Shown here: piece after piece, positions 25,040 to 33,570 of the stretch | Layout: each line of letters opens with the position of its first letter | Numbering within the stretch: the first letter of the stretch is position 1 | Source: Sinomonas humi | Lineage (GTDB): Bacteria; Actinomycetota; Actinomycetes; Actinomycetales; Micrococcaceae | Length of the DNA: 64,000 bases | Assembly: GCF_000802235.1 (NCBI RefSeq) | Contig: NZ_JTDL01000082.1 | Span: 62,001-126,000 of the forward strand | Reading direction: 5' to 3' | Translations under genes and position numbers: made by a program | Notes under the pieces: generated by a model | The model's input: only the letters and a program-made list of their open reading frames with translations | Database searches by the model: none | What the model was told of the DNA's origin: nothing

Positions 25040-26968
25040 TTGAAGAATTCAGCGCGCATTCGCGCATTGTTGTCCGCGCTCCTGGGAGTAATGCTCCTAG
25101 GCGTCGGCCTCGTCACCGCCGCGGTGCCCGCCACCGCCGCGGTGCCCGCCACCGCCGCGACCCCGACCGGATGGCCGGGTGTGGGGGGCATCGTCTACGC
25201 CGCTGGCGCGGATGGGTCCGGGTCCATCGACTACCAGGCGCTGCTACGCGTCGTCGTCACCTACACCGACCCGCAGTGCGTCAACCAGACTACCGACTTC
25301 CACCCCAATGGCGTGGTGAACACTGACATCGGGGGCTCGACGTACACGTCCCCGCCGCTGTCACAGTGGACCGCCACGACCACGCAGAGCACGTTCACGA
25401 CGTGCCACGACTCCACCGGCAACCTGCTCACCGGAGTGGGCGGAACCGTCACCCGCACCATGGTCGCGTGGACGCAGTATTTCTCGTGCCAGCCCGCCGG
25501 GCTCGGGATCACGGGCACGCTGACCGACCCTGAGGCGGGCCTGACCAACGCAGCCGGTCTCGTCACGTTGCAGGGCCGCGCAACCTGGTTCGTCCCGGAC
25601 TTCTCCGGCCCGCTCCCCGCATCCTGCCCGCCGCCACCCGCAGCACCCGTCATAGCCCCCTCGGCCGCCGAGGGTCCGCCCGGCTCGGCGCTGACCGTGA
25701 CCGGGACCGGCTACGTTCCCGGCTCACCCGCGACGTTGACCTTCGACACTGACATGACCACCACCCCGACCGGCTCTGCGACCGTCGGTGCCGACGGCAC
25801 CTTCACGGCGAAGATCACGGTGCCCGCCAATGCTCCCGTCACGCAGGGCTGGATCGTGGTCAGCTCGCCCGGCAGCTACACCCGGCGGGTGCCGTTCAAG
25901 GTGGTCCCCGGGCTGACCGTCTCGCCCACCTCGGGCGTGGCAGGATCCAAGGTGACCATGACGGGCTGGGGCTTCTCCGCCAACACACTGCTCGCCGTGA
26001 GCTTGTGGGGCGCCGACCCCTTGACCCTCGGAACGGTCACCACTGGCGCGGACGGGACCTTCACCTACGCGGCCACCATTCCAAGGTGGCCGGGCGGCAC
26101 GGGAACGGAGGGCTTCACGTCAAGTCTGTCCGTCCGCGGGCCCCAGGACTGGGCCGCGGTTCCCTTCACGGTCCCGCCGCTTGCGCAGTGGATGGATGCG
26201 AAGGCGGGCGGCTGGGGACTAGGGAACGCCACGAGTCCGCTCACCTTCATCCTTAACTTCGGCCACTACCGCAACTACCAGTACGGTGCCGTCGTGGAAG
26301 CGCCCTCCGGGTACCTGTTCGTTTCCCACGGCGCGATCCGCAGCGAGTGGGCGGCGTTGGGCTTCGAGAATGGCGCCCTGGGCTACCCCACCAGCGATGA
26401 GGTCGGCGGGCTGGTCAACGGCGGCGTCTACCAGAACTACGACGGCGGGGCCATCCTGTGGTCCCCGGCCACCGGCCCCCACGAATCCGTCGGCCCCATC
26501 CGCGCCGAGTGGCAGGCCACCGGCTTCGAAAGCGGCGTCCTGGGCTACCCGACCACAGAGGTGGCCACCGGCCTCGCCAACGGCGGCTCCTACCAGAACT
26601 ACCAGCGCGGAGCGATCGTCTCCTCCCCGGCCTCGGGCACCCACGAATCCATCGGAGCCATCCGGGGCGAGTGGCAGGCCACCGGCTTCGAGGGCGGCAT
26701 CCTGGGCTACCCGACGACCGACGAGGTCGGCGGCCTGCGCAACGGAGGCGTCTACCAGAACTATCAGGGCGGCGCCGTCATCTGGTCCCCGGGGTCAGGA
26801 GCCCACGAATCGTACGGCCCGATCCGCGCCGCGTGGCAGTCCACTGGGTTCGAGGGCGGGCGCCTCGGCTACCCGACCAGCGAGGTCTACTCCCTGACCG
26901 GCGGCACCGCCCAGAACTTCCAAGGCGGCAGGATCACCGACATCAACGGCACCATCACGATCTCGTAA
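25040..26968 (+). CDS. Secreted LGFP-repeat surface protein 1
   Basis: 642 aa. TTG at 25040 is preferred: GGGGGA lies 5 nt upstream and it gives a proper signal peptide (KNSARIRALLSALLG, cleavage near AVPATAA). After a unique Cys-containing region (about 45-205) come two Ig-like/IPT-type domains (APSAAEGPPGSALTVTGTGY; LTVSPTSGVAGSKVTMTGWGF). Then five roughly 52-residue LGFP-type repeats follow (G-x-LGYPT-x-E-V ... NGG-x-YQNY-x-GGA), the first degenerate. LGFP modules bind or stabilise the cell envelope in actinobacteria. A GTG 54 nt upstream is in frame but would precede the likely transcript leader. Confidence 0.88.
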   Translation: MKNSARIRALLSALLGVMLLGVGLVTAAVPATAAVPATAATPTGWPGVGGIVYAAGADGSGSIDYQALLRVVVTYTDPQCVNQTTDFHPNGVVNTDIGGSTYTSPPLSQWTATTTQSTFTTCHDSTGNLLTGVGGTVTRTMVAWTQYFSCQPAGLGITGTLTDPEAGLTNAAGLVTLQGRATWFVPDFSGPLPASCPPPPAAPVIAPSAAEGPPGSALTVTGTGYVPGSPATLTFDTDMTTTPTGSATVGADGTFTAKITVPANAPVTQGWIVVSSPGSYTRRVPFKVVPGLTVSPTSGVAGSKVTMTGWGFSANTLLAVSLWGADPLTLGTVTTGADGTFTYAATIPRWPGGTGTEGFTSSLSVRGPQDWAAVPFTVPPLAQWMDAKAGGWGLGNATSPLTFILNFGHYRNYQYGAVVEAPSGYLFVSHGAIRSEWAALGFENGALGYPTSDEVGGLVNGGVYQNYDGGAILWSPATGPHESVGPIRAEWQATGFESGVLGYPTTEVATGLANGGSYQNYQRGAIVSSPASGTHESIGAIRGEWQATGFEGGILGYPTTDEVGGLRNGGVYQNYQGGAVIWSPGSGAHESYGPIRAAWQSTGFEGGRLGYPTSEVYSLTGGTAQNFQGGRITDINGTITIS

Positions 26969-27287
26969 CTGCCAGGTCCTCGCGCTCCCAACGGCGCAAC
27001 CCGCCCGACTCAAAAAAAGGCCAGCGGGTCCTCGTCGCTTGGCCACGACTAGTCTGCCAAAGCTTGTCCTCCTCCCCGTTGACCCATCCGCACCTGCCCG
27101 TAAGTCGGCGGCTGGCTGCACCTCTGGCATCCTCGTGCCTTCTCCCTTCGAGAAGCCGCTAATGCAGGCGCTCCCCCGTTTCCCCGGTCCGAAAGGTGCC
27201 TAAGAAAGTGACTCTCAGCTCGTAGGGCGCCTCAAGACACCCGCGCCAGCAGGAGGCGTCTGTTGACACTCTGGAAACACTGGATCC
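26969..27287. other. Intergenic region after LGFP gene 1
   Basis: 319 bp. A bulged hairpin around 27019-27044 (GGCCAGCG / CGCTTGGCC), preceded by an A7 run, may terminate the LGFP transcript. A near copy of the LGFP1 upstream motif CAAAGCTTGTC occurs at about 27058. TTGACA at 27263-27268 could serve the next frame. No gene seen. Confidence 0.4.
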
Positions 27288-27488
27288 ATGACCGACTCGC
27301 AGTGGCTTTCAAAACTTGGGCGTCGCATCCAGGTAGCGGCCATGGAGAGGCCGTTTCCCGATCCGAACATCGTCGGCGACGAAATCGCCTACCAGTACCA
27401 CGACCCTCGCCTCAATCTCTGGAGGGGTCAATGCGCATGTGGTGAACCGTGGCCCTGCCAAAAAATCCGTGGGACTCGCACTGAAAGG
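27288..27488 (+). CDS. Small hypothetical with CxCGEPWPC motif, end uncertain
   Basis: An ATG frame encodes MTDSQWLSKLGRRIQVAAME, then FPDPNIVGDEIAYQYHDP and the Cys motif GQCACGEPWPCQKIRG, which looks like a real, possibly metal-binding peptide. Beyond about codon 65 the frame becomes Arg/Ser-rich and continues to 28010 across the next gene, so the natural C-terminus is either much shorter or lost to a frameshift. No family recognised; the end given is approximate. Confidence 0.35.
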
Positions 27489-27688
27489 GTTCCTTTGGCG
27501 GCACGCCGGTGCCTCTCCCCGAGACGTGAGCGGCTCTCTCGAGATTCGGGGAAGTCACAGTTGACCGCTGGGACCAAAACCGGATATCCGAGCGCCGCAC
27601 TCCCGTTCGTCGGCGACGGGGACCACTTCAGCGCGGGTATGCTGCGTTTCGGCGGGCTGGGCCGCCGAACTGTCGATGGGGGTGGCGG

Positions 27689-28900
27689 GTGCGGTTCTCG
27701 CAGGTTCTGGGGCTGGTCCTCACAGGGGCGTTGCTGCTGCTGGGCGCGGGCCCGTCCTCGGCATCCCCGGGTGACACCATCACGCGCGCGGGGTGGTGGA
27801 CTCCGCTGGGCGTCGTCGTCGGCGCTGACGGCACCGCCTACATCGGCGACCTGTCGGGCAAGGGAGTCAGCGTCGTGCCAGCGGGGGCGAGCGAACCGTC
27901 CCGGATCCTCTCGACCAACCTGCTCACCAACGGGCTCGGCCTCTCCGGCGACGGCACCCTCTATCTCGAAGGGACCGATCCGGACACGCGGCAGGAGCAG
28001 ATCGGCGTGATTCCCAAGGGCGGCGACGGGGTCACGCGCACGATTCCCGTCTCGCAGGGCGCCCATCTGATCGCCGTGGCCTCGGACGGGACGGTCTATG
28101 TGCCCAACTACGGCTCGGGCACGGTCTCGGTCATCCCGCCCGGCGCGGACACGATCGCGCGAGAGATCGCGGTAGGGGCGGGGCCGAGGGAGGTCGCGAT
28201 CGCGCGGGACGGCACCGCATACGTCACGAACCAGGTGGCCGGGACAGTGTCCGTCATCCCAGCGAGCGCCGGCAGGGTCTCCCGGACCATCCAGGTCAGC
28301 TCCGCCCCCGGGCGCACGGACAACCCTCACGGGATCGCCGTCGGCCCCGACGGCACGGTCTACGTCACGGACATCACCGCCAACGAAGTCGCCGTGATCA
28401 GGCCCGGCGGGACGGCTGTGGCCTATCGGGTGCCTGTCAGGTACCCGAAGGAGGTCGCGGTGGCCTCCGACGGCACCGCCTACGTTCTCTCTACGGCGCA
28501 GAACCTGTCCGTGATCAGGCCCGGCGGAAGGGCAATCGCCCGCAGCGCCGCCGTCTCGGCCAGCCCCGGCCATCTCGCAGTCACCCCCAAGGGGTCCGTC
28601 CTGGTCACCAACCCCGAGGACCAAACCGTCTCCGTCCTGGGCCCAGAGCTGCTCCAGCCGATCGCCCCCACAGCCTCAGGCAACCCGTCTGCGACGCCGC
28701 AGGCGCAAGCCGTGGGATCGTCCCCCCAGACCCAGAGCAACGGGGGAAACAGCAGACCCGGGGACGGCATGCCGGTCATCCTCGGCACGTCCGCCCTGGT
28801 ACTGCTCGCCGCTGCGGGCACGGTGATCGCAGTCGCCCGACGGAGAAGACGCCCGGCCGCGCACGGCACCTTGGCGACGGCGCCAGACCGAACCGCTTGA
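27689..28900 (+). CDS. Membrane-anchored extracellular beta-propeller (NHL/YVTN-like repeats)
   Basis: 403 aa. Signal peptide (MRFSQVLGLVLTGALLLLGA, cleavage near SSA-SPG), then about seven repeats of the form GVVVGADGTAYIGD / AVASDGTVYVPNYGSGTVSVIPPG, typical of YVTN/NHL propeller blades. A Ser/Gln/Asn linker follows (about 325-360), then a C-terminal helix VILGTSALVLLAAAGTVIAV and an RRRRR stop-transfer, without an LPxTG motif. The GTG has a G-rich ribosome-binding site. It lies between two LGFP-protein genes, so a shared cell-surface role is likely; ligand unknown. Confidence 0.85.
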   Translation: MRFSQVLGLVLTGALLLLGAGPSSASPGDTITRAGWWTPLGVVVGADGTAYIGDLSGKGVSVVPAGASEPSRILSTNLLTNGLGLSGDGTLYLEGTDPDTRQEQIGVIPKGGDGVTRTIPVSQGAHLIAVASDGTVYVPNYGSGTVSVIPPGADTIAREIAVGAGPREVAIARDGTAYVTNQVAGTVSVIPASAGRVSRTIQVSSAPGRTDNPHGIAVGPDGTVYVTDITANEVAVIRPGGTAVAYRVPVRYPKEVAVASDGTAYVLSTAQNLSVIRPGGRAIARSAAVSASPGHLAVTPKGSVLVTNPEDQTVSVLGPELLQPIAPTASGNPSATPQAQAVGSSPQTQSNGGNSRPGDGMPVILGTSALVLLAAAGTVIAVARRRRRPAAHGTLATAPDRTA

Positions 28901-29123
28901 AGCTGAGCGGCTCGCACCAAGCGGGGCCATGGGCTCCGGCACCGATAGCGGCGCATGGTCGTGAGCGAGCCTCGCGAAGAATCCACCGATCCAGGGGGAA
29001 CGGGCCTCATGGCGGACTCTCTCGAGGGACAAAATCCGACCGCCAAGGCACGTGGGGACAAAAGTGCAGTCCGGCAAGCCGATGCCGCGGGTTCATCTTC
29101 TGAGAGTGAACTATTGGGAGATC
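28901..29123. other. Intergenic region before LGFP gene 2 promoter
   Basis: With the promoter and leader, the gene-free stretch is 304 bp. Short frames here (for example 28955-29149) lack ribosome-binding sites and motifs. No repeat or RNA was recognised outside the promoter and leader listed next. Confidence 0.5.
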
Positions 29124-29152
29124 TTGCCGCGGCCTTTTCCATGGCCTAATGT
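29124..29152 (+). promoter_or_regulatory. Promoter of second LGFP gene
   Basis: TTGCCG (29124-29129), a 17-bp spacer and TAATGT (29147-29152), placed exactly as in the first LGFP gene relative to leader and start codon. Confidence 0.6.
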
Positions 29153-29158
29153 CAGCCA

Positions 29159-29204
29159 CGCCGGTGTTTTCACATCGATTCGCTTTCGGTGCTTGGGGGA
29201 TCTT
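29159..29204 (+). promoter_or_regulatory. Conserved 5' leader with start-proximal hairpin, LGFP gene 2
   Basis: The hairpin CGGTGT-TTTC-ACATCG (29162-29177) keeps the stem seen in gene 1 through an A-U to G-U change while the loop differs. It is followed by the same ATTCG..TTCG block and TGGGGGA ribosome-binding site. Spacing to the TTG start is identical (43 nt). Confidence 0.6.
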
Positions 29205-30851
29205 TTGAAGCAGAAGTCAGCGCGCGTTCGCGCATGCTTAGCCACGCTCGCAGGGCTCGCTCTTTTGGCCTCCGGCCTCGTCACCGGCATTGAGCAGGCG
29301 AGCGCCGCGGGCACATCATGGGTCATCGACCTCAAGGTCGCTCCCGGCACGGTCGGCGGATCGGGAACGATCACCTTCACTACCCAGACGCTGTCGCAGG
29401 AGACGTTCTCAGACCCTCAGTGCGCCAGCCTGAACCAGACTGCCCCAGAGGGGAAGGTTGCGCTTTACGTCGGTGACGTGGTCTACACCTCGCCGACCCT
29501 CTCGCAATGGTCGAGCACTACGAGCACCGCCACGGATTCGGCGGTCACGACCTGCCAGACCACCGCCGGAACGTCCGTGCCAGCTACGGCAACGGTGATA
29601 CGTACCACCGCCACGTGGTCCGTGAACTATTCGTGCCAGCAGCCGTGGAACACGATCAGGGCGACGTACAGCAACAACCCTTACGCGAGCCTGGGCATCG
29701 CCGACGCGATCTGGGGTGGCGTACCCATGCCGTCCTTCATCCCCTCAAACGGCGCGCTCCCGACCTCCTGCCCCGCGATGACGCTCTCCCCCTCGTCGGG
29801 CCTTCCCGGGTCGCCCCTGACAGTTACGGGTACCGGGTTCAAGCCCACGGACACCACGACGGTGCACTTCAACAACGTCTCACCTCTTGGGTCTGCGACC
29901 GTCGGCGGCGACGGCACGTTCACCGCGAAGGTGACGGTTCCCGCCAGTGCCTCGGACGGGACCTATTGGGTCTCGGTCTCGTCGCCAAGCTTTAACACCG
30001 TCTCGTCGCAATTCACGGTGGCGACACCCCCCACTCTCGCCGGGCGGATGGACGTCAAGGCCGCCCAATGGGTCCTCGGGGCTGCCACAAGTCCGGTGAC
30101 GGCCATCCGTAACGGGGGCTTCTACCGCAACTACCAGTACGGGGCGATCATCTCGGCCCCCTCTCAGACTCTGTATGTGTCACATGGAGCGATCCGCAAC
30201 GAATGGGCCGCTCTCGCCTTCGAGAACGGCGTCATGGGCTACCCCACCACTGACGAGGTCGGGGGCCTGCGTAACGGCGGCGTGTACCAGAACTACGAAG
30301 GCGGGGCCCTCCTGTGGTCGCCGGCGACCGGTGCCCACGAATCGCTGGGCTTCATGCGCGCTCTCTGGCAGTCCACCGGCTTCGAGAACGGCATCCTCGG
30401 CTACCCGACGAGCGACGTGGTCACCGGCCTACGAAACGGCGGCTCGTACCAGAACTACCAGGGCGGCGCGATCGTCTCTTCGCCGGCATCCGGCACACAT
30501 CTGTCGACGGGACTCATCCGCCATGACTGGCAGGTCAACGGCTTCGAAAACGGAGTGCTCGGGTACCCGACGACCGAGATCGTCACCGGCCTCAATAACG
30601 GCTGGTCATACCAGAACTATCAGGGCGGGGCGATCCTGATGGACGCTGCCGGCACTTATGCAAGCGCGACGTACGGACCGATCCGCGCGGCATGGCTGTC
30701 CACAGGTTTCGAGAAAGGTCCCCTCGGCTACCCTGTCGGCGATCCCTATCCCGTGCCCGGCGGGACCTCCCAGAACTTCTACTACGGCCGAATCACCGAC
30801 ATCAATGGGGCCATCACCATCTGCACCGCAGGGAACGCCTGCTGGAGGTAA
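29205..30851 (+). CDS. Secreted LGFP-repeat surface protein 2
   Basis: 548 aa paralogue of the protein at 25040. TTG start with GGGGGA upstream; signal peptide KQKSARVRACLATLAGLALL with cleavage near SAA-GTS. It has a Cys-containing unique region (about 45-190), one Ig-like domain (MTLSPSSGLPGSPLTVTGTGF) against two in the paralogue, and five LGFP-type repeats (MGYPTTDEV, LGYPTSDVV, LGYPTTEIV, LGYPVGDPY). It ends CTAGNACWR, a Cys pair absent from protein 1. Presumed envelope-binding; not essential machinery as far as can be seen. Confidence 0.88.
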   Translation: MKQKSARVRACLATLAGLALLASGLVTGIEQASAAGTSWVIDLKVAPGTVGGSGTITFTTQTLSQETFSDPQCASLNQTAPEGKVALYVGDVVYTSPTLSQWSSTTSTATDSAVTTCQTTAGTSVPATATVIRTTATWSVNYSCQQPWNTIRATYSNNPYASLGIADAIWGGVPMPSFIPSNGALPTSCPAMTLSPSSGLPGSPLTVTGTGFKPTDTTTVHFNNVSPLGSATVGGDGTFTAKVTVPASASDGTYWVSVSSPSFNTVSSQFTVATPPTLAGRMDVKAAQWVLGAATSPVTAIRNGGFYRNYQYGAIISAPSQTLYVSHGAIRNEWAALAFENGVMGYPTTDEVGGLRNGGVYQNYEGGALLWSPATGAHESLGFMRALWQSTGFENGILGYPTSDVVTGLRNGGSYQNYQGGAIVSSPASGTHLSTGLIRHDWQVNGFENGVLGYPTTEIVTGLNNGWSYQNYQGGAILMDAAGTYASATYGPIRAAWLSTGFEKGPLGYPVGDPYPVPGGTSQNFYYGRITDINGAITICTAGNACWR

Positions 30852-30902
30852 TTCGCCTCGCCAGACCTCAACTTAAGCATTCGCAGATTCCCAATTCACA
30901 CA

Positions 30903-31320
30903 TCAGTTGGTGAGTCGGTCTGCGGCGATGTGTGCTGCGATGTCTGTGGCTGCAAGACTGGTGCTGTTGAAAATCAACTCTTCCGCAAACTCGACGCGTT
31001 CGAGGATCGCGGCGAGTTCCGGTGCCGTCTTTCACGCCATTCAAGTTCGTTCTCCTTGTCACCGTGCCGCAACCTCAGTCCGGCTTATGCCACATCGGCG
31101 TGCCAACCAGTCGCACCAATAGCGGTGCTTGGATTCAAGTGCCTTCACGCAGAGGTCGAACTGGTCGGTGATTTCCACGACGCCAGCAGCCACGATCACT
31201 TGAGGGCCGCGAGCGTGAAAGTTCGTGGGGGCGGCTCTCAGGTCTGCCAAGGCCAACTCAGAGGCGGAACCGGTCATCTGGTGGAGACGGCCAAGCGCAA
31301 CGAAGCCAGTCGACGTCGAT
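30903..31320 (-). pseudogene. Unknown gene broken by two frameshifts
   Basis: Three frames join into a coherent protein. STGFVALGRLHQMTGSASEL ... FDLCVKALESKHRYWCDWLA ... CGISRTEVAAR ends at a TGA (31061-31059). RHGDKENELEWRE follows in a second frame, and KTAPELAAILERVEFAEELI ... STSLAATDIAAHIAADRLTN in a third ends at 30903. The shifts fall near 31070 and 31035. The amphipathic, Ala-rich C-terminus is protein-like. Family not recognised; the 5' limit is approximate. Confidence 0.6.
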
Positions 31321-31541
31321 GATCCAACTGAAGCACGTATCCCTGCATCCACGTCCAGATGTGCCGGGCCGCGAAATCGTAGAATCGGCGAACCGGGGCA
31401 GACGGGGGGCCATGGACAGTCCCGACGACGACGCTGGGCCCCCGGGCTCCGGGTCCGGGCAGCGAGGGAAACGGCCATCATGTGACGGCCCCCGGACCTG
31501 TACCGAAAGGCTGGCGGTGCCTGCTGGGCCTCCCGGGAAGG

Positions 31542-32111
31542 TCAGGTCGCGGTGGGCTGTCCGAGGATGAGGTCGAGTTTGCGGCTGAGGGTCTCTTTGA
31601 GGTCGAAGGCGGGGGGGTCTTCGAGCAGCCAGCGGTTTTGGGTGTCGAAGTAGACCGCGGCGAGGATCTCGGCGACGTCCTGGGGTGCTGCTTGGGGGAA
31701 GAGTTCGCCGGAGGCTGCGCCGTCTTCGAGTGTGGCCATCACCGCTGGAGGGACCGGCTGGGGGACGACCATCTGCCCGCGCAGCATGCGGGTCAGCGGG
31801 CGTTCACGTTCGTTGATCTGGGCGAGCACGTCGTAGATGCGGTGCAGGCGCTCGCGCATCCGGCCAGAACCGGGGACGTAGGCCTCTGCCGCCTCCTGCC
31901 TGCGCCTCTCGCCCCACGCGAGCACGAAGTCACGCTTGGTCGGGTAGTGGTTCAGCACGGTCTGGCGGGCGACGTCCGCCCGCTCGGCGATCTGGTCGAT
32001 CGTGGTTGCCTCGAAGCCCTGCGCTTCGAAGAGCGACAGGGCTGCCTCCAGCAACCGCCGCCGCATCTGGAGTCGCTGCCGCTCGCGCCGGCCGGGGACC
32101 GCTTCTGACAT
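31542..32111 (-). CDS. TetR-family transcriptional regulator
   Basis: 189 aa. N-terminal HTH: RLLEAALSLFEAQGFEATTI, then IAERADVARQTVLNHYPTKRDFVLAW, the classic TetR recognition helix. The C-terminal ligand domain is family-divergent. It is divergent from an SDR gene across an 80-bp gap holding a 9-bp inverted repeat, so it probably represses itself and the SDR. Inducer unknown. Confidence 0.9.
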   Translation of the reverse strand: MSEAVPGRRERQRLQMRRRLLEAALSLFEAQGFEATTIDQIAERADVARQTVLNHYPTKRDFVLAWGERRRQEAAEAYVPGSGRMRERLHRIYDVLAQINERERPLTRMLRGQMVVPQPVPPAVMATLEDGAASGELFPQAAPQDVAEILAAVYFDTQNRWLLEDPPAFDLKETLSRKLDLILGQPTAT

Positions 32112-32134
32112 GCGACCAGTCTCGCACGGGATGC

Positions 32135-32164
32135 AGGCTGGAGTATATTTTTAGTCTCCAGCCT
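32135..32164. promoter_or_regulatory. Candidate TetR operator
   Basis: Perfect inverted repeat AGGCTGGAG / CTCCAGCCT with a 12-bp AT-rich centre (TATATTTTTAGT) between the TetR and SDR start codons. The centre probably contains the -10 of one or both promoters. Confidence 0.7.
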
Positions 32165-32191
32165 AGAAATCTTGATCTGAAGGAGTCTTCC

Positions 32192-32934
32192 ATGCCTGCA
32201 TGCTCCGACCATCGTGTCGCCCTCGTGACGGGCGCCTCGCGGGGAATCGGCCGCGCGGTGGCCGAGCACCTCGCCGCCGACGGCTATTCCCTCGCCCTGG
32301 GCTACGGAACGGACGCGGACGCCGCCGCGAGGTCCTCGCAGCGGTCGAGCGATCGGGCTCCCACGCCGTCACGGTGAAGGCGGACGTCGCCGACCCGGAA
32401 GCAGTCCTGGCCGCGTTCGATGGCGCCGAACAGGCCTTCGGCGGGGTTGACGTCGTCGTCCACGCGGCCGCCCGCATGACGCTCTCACCGCTGGCCGGCT
32501 TCGACCTCGCGGACCTCGAGGGGATGCTGCGGACCAATGTGCTCGGAACCTTCACGGTGGACCAGCAGGCCGTCCGCCGGGTCCGCCGAGGCGGGGCTAT
32601 CGTGAACTTCTCCTCCTCAGTCATCGGCCGGGTCCTGCCCGGCTACACCGGCTACGCGGCCAGCAAGGCCGCCGTCGAGGCAATGACGTTCGTCCTGGCC
32701 CACGAGCTCCGCGGCCGGGACATCACCGTGAACGCCATCGCTCCCGGCCCGACAGCCACCGACATGTTCCTCGAGGGCAAGAGCCCCGAGCAGGCTGACT
32801 TCTTCGCGAAGGCCTCGCCGCTGGAGCGCCTCGGCACCCCAGAGGACATCGCGGCCGCGGTCGCCTTCCTCGCGGGCCCGACCGGGCACTGGATAAACGG
32901 TCAGACCCTCCGCGCGAACGGCGGCATCAACTGA
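32192..32934 (+). pseudogene. SDR oxidoreductase with a frameshift
   Basis: ATG at 32192 with AGGAG 7 nt upstream reads MPACSDHRVALVTGASRGIG ... GYGTDADAAA, the Rossmann dinucleotide motif. At about 32321-32332 the frame must change (one base missing) to continue EVLAAVERSGSHAVTVKADV and on to GYTGYAASKAAVEAM (catalytic Tyr/Lys), APGPTATDMF and the C-terminal GQTLRANGGIN. The joined protein would be about 247 aa, normal for a 3-oxoacyl-ACP-reductase-like SDR. A real frameshift or a sequencing indel in GCCGCCGCGAGG. Confidence 0.8.
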
Positions 32935-33006
32935 CCACAACCCACGGCCATGCAGCCTTAGCCAGAGATGAGGGTTCTCTTTGACGCGCTGATGGGTTCG
33001 GACGAT

Positions 33007-33040
33007 CATTGCGGAGGCAAGCGCATTGCGGAGGCAAGCG
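33007..33040. repeat. 17-bp tandem duplication
   Basis: CATTGCGGAGGCAAGCG is present twice head to tail, just upstream of the RidA-family gene. Confidence 0.9.
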
Positions 33041-33060
33041 GTCCGAGCGATGATCGACCC

Positions 33061-33540
33061 GTGGGCATCATCGAGGAACGGCTTGCTCAGCGCGGCCTTG
33101 TCCTGCCGCAACCGGCGCGAGCACCGCAGGGCTTCGCTTTTTCCTTCGAGTGGGTGAGAGTCGTCGGCAACCGGGTCCTCGTGTCCGGTCACTCGCCTCA
33201 AGCGAGTGACGGTCAACTCGCCGGTCCCTTCGGAAAAGTGCCGTCGGAGGTCTCGCTCGAAGCGGCAACGGAGGCCGCCAGAGCCACCGTTCTCTCGGTT
33301 CTCGGTAGCGTGCGGAATGCGATCGGCGACCTCGACCGCATAACTGCGTGGGTGACCGTCACCGGCATGGTGAACGCCGATAGCGGCTATGGCGAGACGA
33401 CGAACGCGATCAACGGATTCTCCGACCTGGTTCTCGAGCTGTTTGGTCCGACCGTCGGTGCCCACGCTCGGACCGCGGTCGGCTTCGCGGCGCTGCCGCT
33501 GAACAACGCCGTAGTCGTGGGCGCCGAGCTGCAGATCTGA
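33061..33540 (+). CDS. RidA/YjgF-family protein
   Basis: 159 aa. Family pattern: FSFEWVRVVGNRVLVSGHSP, AARATVLSVLGSVRNAIGDLDRI then VTGMVNA, and the C-terminal GAHARTAVGFAALPLNNAVV with the conserved Arg that binds the imine/enamine carboxylate. RidA proteins hydrolyse reactive 2-aminoacrylate-type intermediates; this YjgF-like branch may differ. GTG at 33061 gives a normal length; an upstream in-frame ATG at 32968 would translate the 17-bp tandem repeat. Confidence 0.85.
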   Translation: MGIIEERLAQRGLVLPQPARAPQGFAFSFEWVRVVGNRVLVSGHSPQASDGQLAGPFGKVPSEVSLEAATEAARATVLSVLGSVRNAIGDLDRITAWVTVTGMVNADSGYGETTNAINGFSDLVLELFGPTVGAHARTAVGFAALPLNNAVVVGAELQI

Positions 33541-33570
33541 GCATCAGATGGCAAGGCCGGTCGGCGCACG

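Noticed and set aside
27057-27083. Similarity to the LGFP1 upstream motif CAAAGCTTGTC
   Set aside because: Only about 11 exact bases in one additional place and no gene at the expected distance; not enough to call a shared element.
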